Notes under the pieces: model-generated
Database searches by the model: none
Told to the model about the DNA's origin: nothing
What the model saw: the letters and a program-made list of their open reading frames with translations, nothing else
Shown: positions 44,954-54,308 of the stretch, piece by piece
Numbering within the stretch: the first letter of the stretch is position 1
Layout: each line of letters begins with the position of its first letter
From: Nodosilinea sp. PGN35
GTDB taxonomy: Bacteria > Cyanobacteriota > Cyanobacteriia > Phormidesmidales > Phormidesmidaceae
Reading direction: 5' to 3'
Length of the DNA: 64,000 nucleotides
Assembly (NCBI RefSeq): GCF_029109325.1
Contig: NZ_JAQKQJ010000010.1
Coordinates: 372,001 to 436,000 of the forward strand
Translations under genes and position numbers: made by a program

Positions 44954-47059
44954 ATGACATCCTCCATTCGTTTTCTCATGTGCGCCCCCCACCACTACGA
45001 GGTGGATTACGTCATCAACCCCTGGATGGAGGGCAACATTCACCGCTCGTCTCTAGAGACCGCCCAGGAGCAGTGGCAAAGCCTTTACCAAATCATTAGC
45101 GATCGCGCCGATGTCGATCTGGTCAAGCCCCAGCCGGGCTGGCCCGATATGGTGTTTACCGCCAACGCCGGGCTGATCTTGGGCAATCAGGTGGTGCTGA
45201 GCCGTTTTCTGCACCCCGAGCGCCAGGGCGAAGAGCCGTTCTTTAAGGAGTGGTTTGAGGCCCAGGGGCACCAGGTGTTTACCCTGCCTTCGGAGCTGCC
45301 CTTTGAGGGGGCGGGCGACGCTCTGCTCGATCGCGAGGGGCGCTGGCTGTGGGCGGGCTACGGCTTTCGCACCGAACTCGACTCCCACGGGCTGGTGGCC
45401 CAGTGGCTGAATATTGAAGTGCTGTCGCTGCACCTGATGGACGAGCGCTTTTACCATTTAGATACCTGTTTCTGTCCGCTGACCGGCGGCTATCTGCTCT
45501 ACTACCCCCCCGCCTTTGACGCCTACTCGAACCGGCTGATCGAGCTGCGGGTGCCCCCCGAAAAGCGCATCGCCATCGATGAGCCCGACGCCATCAACTT
45601 TGCCTGTAACTCGGTGAATATCGATCGCACCGTGATTATGAACAAGGCCAGCGACGAGCTGAAGGCGCGCCTGGCCGAGGCGGGCTTTGAGGTGGTAGAG
45701 ACGCCCCTGACGGAGTTTCTCAAGGCTGGGGGGGCCGCCAAGTGCCTCACCCTGCGCGTCACCGAGCCCCTGCACCCCGAGCCCGCCGGCGAAAAAGGGA
45801 TTATTGCTCGCACTGTCACCATGACCGGCCACCTGCTCGACTCGGGCCTGGTCAGCCGGGCGCTGGATTTGGTGATGGAGGGCGGCGGCAGCTTCCAGGT
45901 GCTGAATTTTGACCTGGGCGAGCAGCGCCAGAGTACTTCGTCAGCCGAGATTCGCGTCTCGGCCCCCGATCGCGAGGTGATGGACGAGATCATGGCCCAG
46001 CTGATCGACCTGGGGGCGGTGGCGCTGCCCGAGGAACAGCAGGACGCCCACCTGGTGACCATTACCCAGGCCGGGGTGGCCCCCGACGACTTCTACAGCT
46101 CCACCATTTACCCCACCGAGGTGCGGGTGCGGGGGCAGTGGGTGCGGGTGCAGGGCCAGCGCATGGACGGCGTGATTGTGGTCTCAGACTCTGAGCCGGT
46201 GGCCACCTGCAAGCTGCTGCGCGACCTGGCGGTGGGCGATCAGGTGATCGTCGGCTACGACGGCATTCGCAGCGTGCGCAGCACCAAAGACCGCAGCCGC
46301 GCCGCCGCCACCACCGAAGAGTTTAGCTTCATGGGTTCGGGTGTCTCCAGCGAGCGCCGCGTGGAGCTAATTGTCGAACAGGTGGCGTGGGATCTGCGCC
46401 GTCTGCGCGACCAGGGCGGCAAGGTAGCCGTGGTGGCTGGCCCGGTGGTGATCCACACGGGCGGCGGCGACCACCTGGGGCGGCTGATTCGCGAGGGCTA
46501 TGTGCAGGCGCTGCTGGGGGGCAATGCGATCGCCGTCCACGACATCGAGCAGGCCATGCTGGGCACCTCCCTGGGGGTCGATATGAAGCAGGGCACCTCC
46601 GTGCGCGGCGGTCACCGCCACCACCTGCGGGCGATCAACAGCATTCGCCGCTGCGGCAGCATCGCCAACGCCGTGGAGCAGGGGGTGCTGACTCGTGGGG
46701 TGCTCTACGAGTGCGTGAAGAATAACGTGCCCTTCTCCCTGGCCGGTTCTATCCGCGATGATGGCCCCCTGCCCGACACCAAAATGAACCTGCTCGAAGC
46801 CCAGGCCGACTACGCCCGCCTGATCGAAGGCTGCGACCTGATTTTGATGCTCTCGACCATGCTCCATGCCATCGGCGTCGGCAACATGACCCCCGCAGGC
46901 GTAAAAATGGTCTGCGTGGACATCAACCCCGCCGTGGTGACCAAGCTGGCCGATCGCGGCTCCCTAGAATCTACCGGGGTAGTGACCGATGTGGGCCTGT
47001 TCCTCAGCCTGCTGGTGAAACAGCTGGACAAGCTCACCCAGCGCCACGTAATGGCTTAA
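44954..47059 (+). CDS. argZ: Arginine dihydrolase / ornithine cyclodeaminase (ArgZ/AgrE)
   Basis: This 701-residue enzyme converts arginine to ornithine, ammonia and CO2 (N-terminal guanidine-modifying domain, about residues 1-280) and has a C-terminal TIGR00300/LOR-SDH-like NAD-binding domain that in AgrE turns ornithine to proline. Asn22 (NPWMEGN), Asn71 (FTANAGL), His168 (FYHLD) and Cys264 (GGAAKCL) fall at the residue numbers I recall for the Synechocystis ArgZ active site. The protein is soluble and feeds the cyanobacterial ornithine-ammonia cycle and cyanophycin turnover. ATG at 44954; a strong terminator follows. Confidence 0.95.
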   Translation: MTSSIRFLMCAPHHYEVDYVINPWMEGNIHRSSLETAQEQWQSLYQIISDRADVDLVKPQPGWPDMVFTANAGLILGNQVVLSRFLHPERQGEEPFFKEWFEAQGHQVFTLPSELPFEGAGDALLDREGRWLWAGYGFRTELDSHGLVAQWLNIEVLSLHLMDERFYHLDTCFCPLTGGYLLYYPPAFDAYSNRLIELRVPPEKRIAIDEPDAINFACNSVNIDRTVIMNKASDELKARLAEAGFEVVETPLTEFLKAGGAAKCLTLRVTEPLHPEPAGEKGIIARTVTMTGHLLDSGLVSRALDLVMEGGGSFQVLNFDLGEQRQSTSSAEIRVSAPDREVMDEIMAQLIDLGAVALPEEQQDAHLVTITQAGVAPDDFYSSTIYPTEVRVRGQWVRVQGQRMDGVIVVSDSEPVATCKLLRDLAVGDQVIVGYDGIRSVRSTKDRSRAAATTEEFSFMGSGVSSERRVELIVEQVAWDLRRLRDQGGKVAVVAGPVVIHTGGGDHLGRLIREGYVQALLGGNAIAVHDIEQAMLGTSLGVDMKQGTSVRGGHRHHLRAINSIRRCGSIANAVEQGVLTRGVLYECVKNNVPFSLAGSIRDDGPLPDTKMNLLEAQADYARLIEGCDLILMLSTMLHAIGVGNMTPAGVKMVCVDINPAVVTKLADRGSLESTGVVTDVGLFLSLLVKQLDKLTQRHVMA

Positions 47060-47075
47060 TAGAGGCTTAAACAAT

Positions 47076-47116
47076 CAGTGTCCTATGCCTGAAGTAGGCG
47101 TAGGACACTGGTTTTT
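47076..47116 (+). terminator. Intrinsic terminator of argZ
   Basis: CAGTGTCCTATGCCT (47076-47090) pairs with AGGCGTAGGACACTG (47096-47110) in 15 bp with one G-T wobble and a five-base loop, followed by GTTTTTG. It starts 16 bases after the argZ stop codon. Confidence 0.9.
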
Positions 47117-47208
47117 GTGTGAATTGGATAACTTGTGCTCAATACTACTTGGCTAACCCCCGATTCCTCTCCTGAGAAAGGTTGGGGTGGTGAACAACGC
47201 GAGGAAGC

Positions 47209-48852
47209 TCAACCGCTCACCAGGGCTTCGACAAACTCATAGCTGGAGAAGGGCCGTAAATCTTCAATGCCTTCCCCCGCGCCAATAAAGCGAATGGGTA
47301 GCCCTAGCTGCTCGACCACCGCCAGGGCAACGCCGCCTTTGGCGGTGCCGTCGAGCTTGGTGAGCACCACGCCGCTGAGGTTGGCGGCTTCGGCAAAGAC
47401 TTCCGCCTGGCGCAGGCCGTTTTGGCCCAGGGTGGCGTCGAGCACCAGCAGCGCTTCGACATGGGCATCGGGGGCTTTTTTGTCGACGATGCGGCGAATT
47501 TTAGCCAGCTCGTCCATCAGGTTCTTTTTGTTTTGCAGGCGACCGGCGGTGTCAACCAGCAGCAGCTCAATGTTGCGGGATTGGGAGGCGGCGATCGCAT
47601 CGTAGACCACCGCCGCCGGGTCGGTGTTCTGTCCTGGGTTGGCGATCACCTCCACGTCGCTGCGGGCACCCCAGGTTTTGACCTGTTCCACGGCGGCGGC
47701 GCGGAAGGTGTCGGCGGCGGCAATCAGCGTGTTGTAGCCTGACTTTTTAGCGATGTGGGCCAGCTTGCCGATGGTGGTGGTTTTGCCCGCGCCGTTGACC
47801 CCGGTCATCAGCCAGATGTTGAAGCTGCCCTTTTCAGGGGTAAACGCCAGGTTGTGGGAGTCGGCCAAAGGCGCATCGAGCATATCCCGCAGAATGGATT
47901 TGAGGTAGGCGATCGCCTGATCGGGCGGCAGCACCTCCTCGCGCATGCGGGCTTGCAGGGCGGCAATCACTTTATCGGTGGCGGCGACGCCCACATCGGC
48001 CTGGAGCAGCAGGGCCTCAATTTCCATCACCGCGTCGTCGTTGAGCGGCCCCTGGCCGACGATGGCCTTGAGCTGGTTGACCAGGCTGAGGCGGGTTTTG
48101 TTGAGCCCCTGGCGCAGTTTGTTGAGCCAGGTGATCTCTTCGGCAGAGATATCGTCGGGGCGACGGCCCTGGGCGGCGAGCACCTCCGCCGACCAGAGAA
48201 AGGCTTCGTCGAGGTCAATGTCGGGCAGAACGGGGGCGGGCGGTGCAGCGACGGCGGCCACGGGGGCTGGCTCGGGCTCGGGTTCGGCGATCGCCGTTGC
48301 CTCGAGCTGGGCCAGACGTTCTAAGCGTTCTTCCTCCGCCTGTGCCCAAAAGGGACGAGGGGCGGCGGGTTCTGGCTCAGGTTCCGGCTCGGGTTCTGCC
48401 GCTGCTGGCTCCACGGCGGGAGCAGCAGCGGCAGCGGGTTCGACGACGGCGGATTCTATGGCAGGCTCAGCGTCTGAGGATTCTGCAATGGCCGCATCTG
48501 CCTCAGCGTCAACTGTTTCCGCTGGTTCTGCAACTTCAGTTTCAACGACTGGCTCAGCCATCTCAGGCTCTTCAACGGCCCCAACCTCAGTCTCGGTCAC
48601 CGTAGTGACGGTCTCTTCCGGCGCTTCAGCGGGTGCGGCGGCGGCGGTATCTTCAGTCTTGGCCTCAGCCTGCTGTTTCTGAATGTTTTGGTAGGCGGCC
48701 TTGGCCCACTTCAAGTAGTCTTCGGACGAGAGCTGCGGGGCGGCCGGGGCGGTGGCTGGAGCGGGTTCTGGGGCTTTAGCCTCAGCCTTAGCCTCAGCAT
48801 CGGCGCTGTCAGACTTGTTGAAACCGCGCTGAAACCAGTTGAACCCAGCCAT
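47209..48852 (-). CDS. ftsY: Signal recognition particle receptor FtsY
   Basis: FtsY is the SRP receptor at the plasma membrane. The C-terminal NG domain has the G1 motif GVNGAGKTTTIGKLA, DTAGRLQNKKNLMDELAKI and TKLDGTAKGGVALAV. The N-terminal half of the 547-residue protein is a long acidic Glu/Ala/Pro-rich A domain with repeated PEPEPEP-type sequence. The ATG at 48852 starts MAGFNWFQRGFNKS; the frame beyond it to 49026 crosses the upstream region and is unlikely. nusB lies about 180 bases upstream on the same strand. Confidence 0.96.
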   Translation of the reverse strand: MAGFNWFQRGFNKSDSADAEAKAEAKAPEPAPATAPAAPQLSSEDYLKWAKAAYQNIQKQQAEAKTEDTAAAAPAEAPEETVTTVTETEVGAVEEPEMAEPVVETEVAEPAETVDAEADAAIAESSDAEPAIESAVVEPAAAAAPAVEPAAAEPEPEPEPEPAAPRPFWAQAEEERLERLAQLEATAIAEPEPEPAPVAAVAAPPAPVLPDIDLDEAFLWSAEVLAAQGRRPDDISAEEITWLNKLRQGLNKTRLSLVNQLKAIVGQGPLNDDAVMEIEALLLQADVGVAATDKVIAALQARMREEVLPPDQAIAYLKSILRDMLDAPLADSHNLAFTPEKGSFNIWLMTGVNGAGKTTTIGKLAHIAKKSGYNTLIAAADTFRAAAVEQVKTWGARSDVEVIANPGQNTDPAAVVYDAIAASQSRNIELLLVDTAGRLQNKKNLMDELAKIRRIVDKKAPDAHVEALLVLDATLGQNGLRQAEVFAEAANLSGVVLTKLDGTAKGGVALAVVEQLGLPIRFIGAGEGIEDLRPFSSYEFVEALVSG

Positions 48853-49032
48853 ATCAGAGCTACCTTGGACGTTGTTACTGTTGTTAATAATATCGTTCTC
48901 AGGGCTAACCCCGGGTGCGTCCATCCGTACCCAGGCCGAGCTTGAGCCGGATTGCAGGGGTGGTGAGGGCAGACACGTAGGGCTGCCCCTACGCACCCAT
49001 CCACCCCCTACCCTGTCACCCCTCAACCCCCC

Positions 49033-49698
49033 TTACCCTACGGGGCTGTCGGCCTCCAGTTCCACCGGGCTCTCTTCTCCGCGGCCCACCACCCGGCGCA
49101 GCACGCCGTTGATAAAGCGGTAGCCGTCGTCGTCGCTGTAGCGCTTGGCCAACTCCACCGCCTCGTTGATGGCCACCCGGTCGGGGGTGCCCAGGTAGTT
49201 CATTTCGACCACGGCCAGGCGCAAGATGTCGCGATCGATGCGGGGCAGGCGCTTCAGGTTCCAGGCCACCATGGCTTCGTCGAGAATGGTATCGACCTGG
49301 GCCTGGTGTTTGGCGGTGTGGGTGAGCAGCTCTAGGGCAAAGGCTTCGATCTCAGACTGGTTGCTGAGGCGAATGAATTCGGGCAGCTCCACGGCGTGGG
49401 CCAGGCGGTTGATGGCGGTCTGGGTGAGGGCGATCGCATCTTCGACCATAGCCCGGCCCTGCTCGACATCGCTGGCGCGGGTGCCGCTGTCAACCAGGTG
49501 CTGGTTGCCGCGCTTGAGTTCGTCAGAGGCGGTTTCGAGAGCATCTTTGGCCTCGGCGGTGAGGGTTTGAATGGCCGCCAGCAGCAGCTTTTCAAAATCT
49601 TGTGATACCAGGGCTGGGGACGCCGGTTTGCCGGGTTTGTCAGAAAGCTGGCTGAGGCCCAGCAGGGCCAGCTCGCGGGCCATACGGCGGGCTTGCAT
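49033..49698 (-). CDS. nusB: Transcription antitermination factor NusB
   Basis: NusB joins the antitermination complex on ribosomal RNA operons. The 221-residue product starts MQARRMARELALLGLSQL, as NusB proteins do, but carries an extra middle segment of about 80 residues (EDAIALTQTAINRLAHAVEL) typical of cyanobacterial NusB. The C-terminal part has LPRIDRDILRLAVVEMNYL and NEAVELAKRYSDDDGYRFIN. ATG at 49698. Together with the DUF502 gene and ftsY it forms a same-strand group often seen in cyanobacteria. Confidence 0.94.
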   Translation of the reverse strand: MQARRMARELALLGLSQLSDKPGKPASPALVSQDFEKLLLAAIQTLTAEAKDALETASDELKRGNQHLVDSGTRASDVEQGRAMVEDAIALTQTAINRLAHAVELPEFIRLSNQSEIEAFALELLTHTAKHQAQVDTILDEAMVAWNLKRLPRIDRDILRLAVVEMNYLGTPDRVAINEAVELAKRYSDDDGYRFINGVLRRVVGRGEESPVELEADSPVG

Positions 49699-49815
49699 AG
49701 TCGATATCTCCCAGAAGCGGCGGTGCAGCGGTCTTTTCAGGGCAAAGCTAGCCCGCCGTGAGTTTTACGCCCACCGACGGCCAGCCTTATCCTGGGGCCA
49801 GAACCAGGCTATATC

Positions 49816-50661
49816 TTAGCAATCTTCGTCTACCGGCAAGACGGAAAGTTGCTGGGGGTAGTCGGCTGACTCGGCGGCCCGGTCGGGAACCAGGGCCGCA
49901 TCGCTCTGGCCCAGGGAGATGGGAGCCTGCCCCTCTTCAACCACCGGCACAATGCGCTCGGACGGCACCGCTGAGGCCAGGTTGGGGCCGACAATACCGC
50001 CCGAGAGCAACACCTTGAAGGCATCTTCAATAGAAATCGACAGGTTGATCACGTCGGTTTCGGGGACGATGGCGTACCAGCCGCTGGTGGGGTTGGGGGT
50101 GGTGGGCACAAACACGCTGAGCATGGCGGCGGTGCTGGGGGCAGTGGCGGCGGTCATCGCTCCGGTCACGAAGGCGATCGCCCACACGCCCTTGCGCGGG
50201 TATTCCACCAGCACCACCCGCCGAAAGCGCGTGCTGGAGTCTTGAAAGACAGTCTGAAGCAGCTGTTGCAGGGTTTTGTACACCGACCCGGCCAGCGGAA
50301 TCGACTGCACTACTTTTTCGCCCACGTCGAGCAGCCAGCGCCCGGCAATATTGCGAGCCATCAGACCAATGATCAAGATGGCCAGCAGGGGCACCGACAG
50401 GCCAATCAGCAGATTGATGAAGTTGACCAATACCGGGTTGAGGCCGTCAAAGGGGGTGAGCTGCTTGGGAAAGCGAGTCAGCAGACGCACCACCCAGCCC
50501 GAGATAGTGATCGTCAGCCAGATGGTGGTGGCCAGGGGAATGACGACCAGCAGCCCGGCAATCAGATCGTTTTTCAGGTCTTGCTTGATCTTTTGCAGCA
50601 CGGGGGGCTCGGGGCTGGAGAGCGGCGGATTGTTCAGGGTAGGCGAACCGTTTAAGTCCAT
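49816..50661 (-). CDS. DUF502 family membrane protein
   Basis: The 281-residue protein has two N-terminal membrane helices (DLIAGLLVVIPLATTIWLTI and FINLLIGLSVPLLAILIIGL) and the DUF502 core GEKVVQSIPLAGSVYKTLQQ, VVLVEYPRKGVWAIAFVTG and VPTTPNPTSGWYAIVPE. DUF502 proteins are membrane proteins of unknown function with a soluble C-terminal part. ATG at 50661. The gene lies just upstream of nusB on the same strand (about 120 bases). Confidence 0.9.
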   Translation of the reverse strand: MDLNGSPTLNNPPLSSPEPPVLQKIKQDLKNDLIAGLLVVIPLATTIWLTITISGWVVRLLTRFPKQLTPFDGLNPVLVNFINLLIGLSVPLLAILIIGLMARNIAGRWLLDVGEKVVQSIPLAGSVYKTLQQLLQTVFQDSSTRFRRVVLVEYPRKGVWAIAFVTGAMTAATAPSTAAMLSVFVPTTPNPTSGWYAIVPETDVINLSISIEDAFKVLLSGGIVGPNLASAVPSERIVPVVEEGQAPISLGQSDAALVPDRAAESADYPQQLSVLPVDEDC

Positions 50662-51121
50662 AATCCCAAAATACTGGCTAGGGATGGGTGAGGCTAAGCA
50701 GGCGAACGGTAGGCTGAAATAAATTTGTTTGAGTATGGGCAGCCAGACGACCTAAACTGCAACGACCTTAAACAACTGTAACTATTGTAAACATTTGTAT
50801 TGAGAACCGGGGAAATGGTTCGGCCCGCGCTGCCAGAGACTGGCTTTTATTTTTCTATCCTAAGGCAAATGGGTAGCGTGGCTAACATAACCGGGGGCGG
50901 GCCAGCAGTCTGTCAGGCCAGCGGCGGTCGGTCACCTTGGTTAGTTACCGCTGGTTCGATGGCAAGACTAATAGGTAGTCAAATTAAATGTGACGGGTTA
51001 GCGGGTTGACGGTCTACGGTAAGCGGTTCACGGCAAGCGGTCTAAGACTCGCCTTAAACCGCTTGCCGTGAACCCTGCACCCAGAACGGCTGGCCCCTGT
51101 CAAAATCAGCTTGGTCAAGTA
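50662..51121. other. Intergenic region between the DUF502 and mgtE genes
   Basis: About 460 bases without a supported gene. The DUF502 promoter should lie near its left end, where AT-rich sequence (50700-50800) occurs. The right end carries a tandem and inverted repeat (51011-51074). The plus-strand frame beginning 51068 is only the antisense of mgtE. Confidence 0.4.
51025..51074. terminator. 17-bp inverted repeat downstream of mgtE
   Basis: GGTTCACGGCAAGCGGT (51025-51041) and its exact complement at 51058-51074 form a 17-bp stem with a 16-base loop. A further near copy (GTCTACGGTAAGCG) precedes it. It lies 48 bases after the mgtE stop on the minus strand, so it may act as terminator though it lacks a T run. 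Confidence 0.55.
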
Positions 51122-52519
51122 CTAGGTCAAGTCCAGCAGGTGGCGGGCCAGGGTGAGGTACAGCAGCACCCCCAACACATCGACAATGGTGGTGATGAAG
51201 GGGGCCGACATCAGGGCCGGGTCAAATCCCAGGCTCTGGAACAAAATGGGCAGCGTGCCCCCGGCGGTGGAGGCCAGAATCGAAATGGCCACCAGGCTGA
51301 TGCCGACGGTCATGGCGACGGGCAGGTTGCCCTGGAGCAGGTAGGCCCACACCGTGACCACTGCCCCCAGCATGAGGCCCAGCACGGTACCGGCGATCGC
51401 CTCCCGCCGAATGACCGAAAGCGCCTGCTTGGAGCTAATCTCCTGGGTATTGAGGCCGCGAATCACCACGGTAGACGACTGTGCCCCCACGTTCCCGCCG
51501 CTGCCAATCAGCAGGGGAATAAATGCGGCCAGGGCCACCACCTGCTGCAAAATGTCTTCCTGGCTGCGAATTACGGCGGTGGTGACGGTGTTGGTGATCA
51601 GCAGCACCGAGAGCCACACCACCCGCTTGCGGGCCACATCGAACAGGTTGGACTGAAAATAGCTGTCGCCGCCGCTCTGCACGCCGCCCAGAGCATAGAT
51701 GTCTTCGGTGGTTTCGGCCTCAATCACGTCGATCAGGTCATCGACGGTGATGATGCCCACCAGGCGCTCTTCGGTATCGACCACCGGCACCGCCAGAAAG
51801 TCGTAGCGCTGCACCAGGCGGGCGACTTCTTCTTGATCGGTGTCGGTGCGTACCGAGATCACCTCGCGGGTCATCAGGTCGCCGATGGTCTGCTCGGGCT
51901 GACCGGTAACCAGGTGCCGCAGGGAGATAATGCCGGTCATGCGCCGGGCGGCATCGGTGACAAACAGATAGTAGATGGTTTCGCTGACGAAGGCGCGGCT
52001 GCGAATGTAGTCGAGGGCGCGCAGCACCGTCCAGCCCTCCTTGAGGGCGACGTACTCGGGGGTCATGATCCGCCCGGCGGTGCCCGCCTCGTAGCCCAGC
52101 AGCTGGGCGGTGGCCTCGCGCTCCTGGGGGCTGAGCTGGGTCAGCAGGCTGCGCACAAATTTGGCGGGCAGCTCGTCAAAGAGTCTGGCCCGGTCGTCGG
52201 GGGACATTTTATCGACGATGTCGAGCACGTCCTGGCGTTTGAAATCTTCAATCAGCGCCTGCTGCACACTGGTGTCGAGGTTTTCGTAGACCTCGATCGC
52301 CTCCCCTTTGCCCAGCAGCCGAAAGGCGATCGCCTGCATGGCCTCGGGCAGATCTTCGATGGCCTCGGCAATGTCGGCAGGCTGCACCGGCACCAGCAGC
52401 GCCTTGGCCCCTGGCAAATTGCCCTGCTCCAGCAATACCTGAAGCTGCGATCGCACCAGCTCTTGCAGCTCCCTACGGTCTACGGTGAGGGTAGTCGGTG
52501 TGTTCTGCGCCTCGGTCAA
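51122..52519 (-). CDS. mgtE: Magnesium transporter MgtE
   Basis: A homodimeric Mg2+ channel gated by cytoplasmic Mg2+. Domain order is normal: the N domain (QPADIAEAIEDLPEAMQAIA), a pair of CBS domains (GIISLRHLVTGQPEQTIGDL; GIITVDDLIDVIEAETTEDI) and five C-terminal membrane helices with the conserved GGNVGAQSSTVVIRGL pore motif. The start is a TTG at 52519 with a weak ribosome-binding site; the next in-frame Met would cut the N domain. 465 residues is typical. It is divergent from the kinase gene. Confidence 0.95.
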   Translation of the reverse strand: MTEAQNTPTTLTVDRRELQELVRSQLQVLLEQGNLPGAKALLVPVQPADIAEAIEDLPEAMQAIAFRLLGKGEAIEVYENLDTSVQQALIEDFKRQDVLDIVDKMSPDDRARLFDELPAKFVRSLLTQLSPQEREATAQLLGYEAGTAGRIMTPEYVALKEGWTVLRALDYIRSRAFVSETIYYLFVTDAARRMTGIISLRHLVTGQPEQTIGDLMTREVISVRTDTDQEEVARLVQRYDFLAVPVVDTEERLVGIITVDDLIDVIEAETTEDIYALGGVQSGGDSYFQSNLFDVARKRVVWLSVLLITNTVTTAVIRSQEDILQQVVALAAFIPLLIGSGGNVGAQSSTVVIRGLNTQEISSKQALSVIRREAIAGTVLGLMLGAVVTVWAYLLQGNLPVAMTVGISLVAISILASTAGGTLPILFQSLGFDPALMSAPFITTIVDVLGVLLYLTLARHLLDLT

Positions 52520-52791
52520 TGACTGCGCCCCAGTTGTATGACTGCCACTAGTCTAGTGGCCCTTGGCATCCCAGAGAAACCAAATTGTGGGGATTATTCC
52601 CTGAACTCCGGCAAAAGACTACACCGGAGCCAAAATGGCTGCGATTTGGCCTGTTTAAGCAGTACCTTCAGCCCCCATGGCCGTCCTGGCCCATCCCATA
52701 ATGAAGACAGGCCATCTTGACAGGGCCAGCAGAGCCTCCGCAAAGCCTCAAAAGAGCATCGACCCAGACTGTTGTAGACCGCCCCGCTGTT

Positions 52792-54162
52792 ATGGATCTT
52801 GTCCGCGCCGCCAGTGACCCTATCGATGGCCGCTACCGCATTCTGCGCCCCCTGGGCCAGGGCAGCAGCGGCACCACCTACGCCGCCGAGGTCTTGGCTA
52901 CCGGCCAGACCATTGCCCTTAAAGAGCTCTCCCTGCGCGGCCTGCAAGACTGGAAAAAGATCGAGCTGTTTGAGCGTGAGGCCCGCATTCTCAAGACCCT
53001 CAACCATCCGGCGATTCCCCAGTATATTGACTTCTTTCATGTTGACACCGCCGACAACCGCTGGTTTTATCTGGCCCAAGACCTGGCAGTGGGCACCTCC
53101 CTGGCCGACTGGGTGGAGGGCGGTGGTCGGGTCGATGAGGCCGAAGCTCGCCGCATCGCCGCCGAGGTGCTCCAGGTGCTGGTCTATCTGCACGGCCTCA
53201 ACCCGCCGGTGATTCACCGCGACATTAAGCCGCAAAACGTCATTCGCCGCGACGATGGCCACGTTTACTTAGTCGATTTTGGCGCGGTACAGACTGTTTA
53301 CCGCGACAGCCTGCGCCAGGGCAGCACGGTGGTCGGCACCTACGGCTATATGGCCCCCGAGCAGTTTCGCGGTCAGGCGGTGCCCGCCACCGACCTCTAT
53401 GGTCTGGGGGCCACGCTGCTCTTTTTGCTCACCCACCAGTCGCCCGCCGACCTGCCCCAGGAGCGGCTGCGCATTGGCTTTCGCCCCTACGTGGCGGTGT
53501 CAGACGCCTTTGCCGACTGGCTCGACCAGCTGATCGACCCCCTGGTGGAGGATCGCTTTGCCTCGGCCCAGGTGGCGCTGGCGGCCCTCACCGCGCCTGC
53601 CTCTCCGGCTCGGGCCTATCCTCGGCCTCTGGCCCCGCGCCCGCCGACGGGTACCCGCGTGCAGGTGCAGAAGTCGCCCACCACCCTCAGCATCACCATG
53701 CCGCCTCCCGGTCTGCGCGGCGAGACCCTGGGCATTGGCCTGTTTGGCCTGCTGTGGAATGGGGGGGTGCTGCTGTGGGTCGTAATGGCGATCGCCGGGG
53801 GAGCCTGGTTTGCCAGCTTCTTTGCCGTACCGTTCTTCGTCGTCGGCTTTGGCATGATTGCCGGGGTGGCCAACGCCCTGCTGGCCCACGTGACGCTCCG
53901 CCTTGATCGCCAGCGGTTCTGCCTCACCCGTCGCCTGCCCTGGCGGACGCGGCAGATCGAAGGCAGCACCGCCGATTTGGCCAAGGTCGAGCTACAGACG
54001 GCCTACACCCACAACGGTCGCCCGGTCGAAACCATTGCGCTGCTAGATGGCATCAACCAGCACCGGTTTGGCACGCCGCTGACGGCGGTAGAAAAAGCCT
54101 GGCTGGTGGCTGAAATCGACGCGTTTATTCATCAGGCCGAGGGAAATCCCGGCGCTCTTTGA
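52792..54162 (+). CDS. Serine/threonine protein kinase with two membrane helices
   Basis: A Hanks-type kinase: glycine loop YRILRPLGQGSSGTTYAAEV, the catalytic HRDIKPQNVI and the DFG motif LVDFGAVQTV are intact. The C-terminal 180 residues hold two hydrophobic segments (about 345-400) and a soluble tail that may be a sensor or anchor. The ATG at 52792 gives a 15-residue lead before the kinase domain; a TTG at 52717 would add 25 residues and cannot be ruled out. The gene lies between mgtE and cobU; no partner phosphatase is adjacent. Confidence 0.92.
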   Translation: MDLVRAASDPIDGRYRILRPLGQGSSGTTYAAEVLATGQTIALKELSLRGLQDWKKIELFEREARILKTLNHPAIPQYIDFFHVDTADNRWFYLAQDLAVGTSLADWVEGGGRVDEAEARRIAAEVLQVLVYLHGLNPPVIHRDIKPQNVIRRDDGHVYLVDFGAVQTVYRDSLRQGSTVVGTYGYMAPEQFRGQAVPATDLYGLGATLLFLLTHQSPADLPQERLRIGFRPYVAVSDAFADWLDQLIDPLVEDRFASAQVALAALTAPASPARAYPRPLAPRPPTGTRVQVQKSPTTLSITMPPPGLRGETLGIGLFGLLWNGGVLLWVVMAIAGGAWFASFFAVPFFVVGFGMIAGVANALLAHVTLRLDRQRFCLTRRLPWRTRQIEGSTADLAKVELQTAYTHNGRPVETIALLDGINQHRFGTPLTAVEKAWLVAEIDAFIHQAEGNPGAL

Positions 54163-54308
54163 GCACCCTCGGCCTTGGGGTAGCGTCTGCGATCGCGCTG
54201 TTTTGCAATTGCGCCCTCTCACTGATTTACGCTGACATTAGCGCCTGTATCCGCCTGAGAGAACTACAGGTACCCTGCATCTGATCCAATCCCTACCACC
54301 GAAATCCG

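Noticed and set aside
48243..48682. Ser/Gly- or Arg/Pro-rich frames opposite ftsY
   Set aside because: They mirror the acidic Glu/Ala-repeat region of FtsY and have no independent coding evidence.
51068..52522. 484-residue open frame opposite mgtE
   Set aside because: Gln/His/Gly-rich shadow of mgtE; the minus strand shows the full MgtE domain order.
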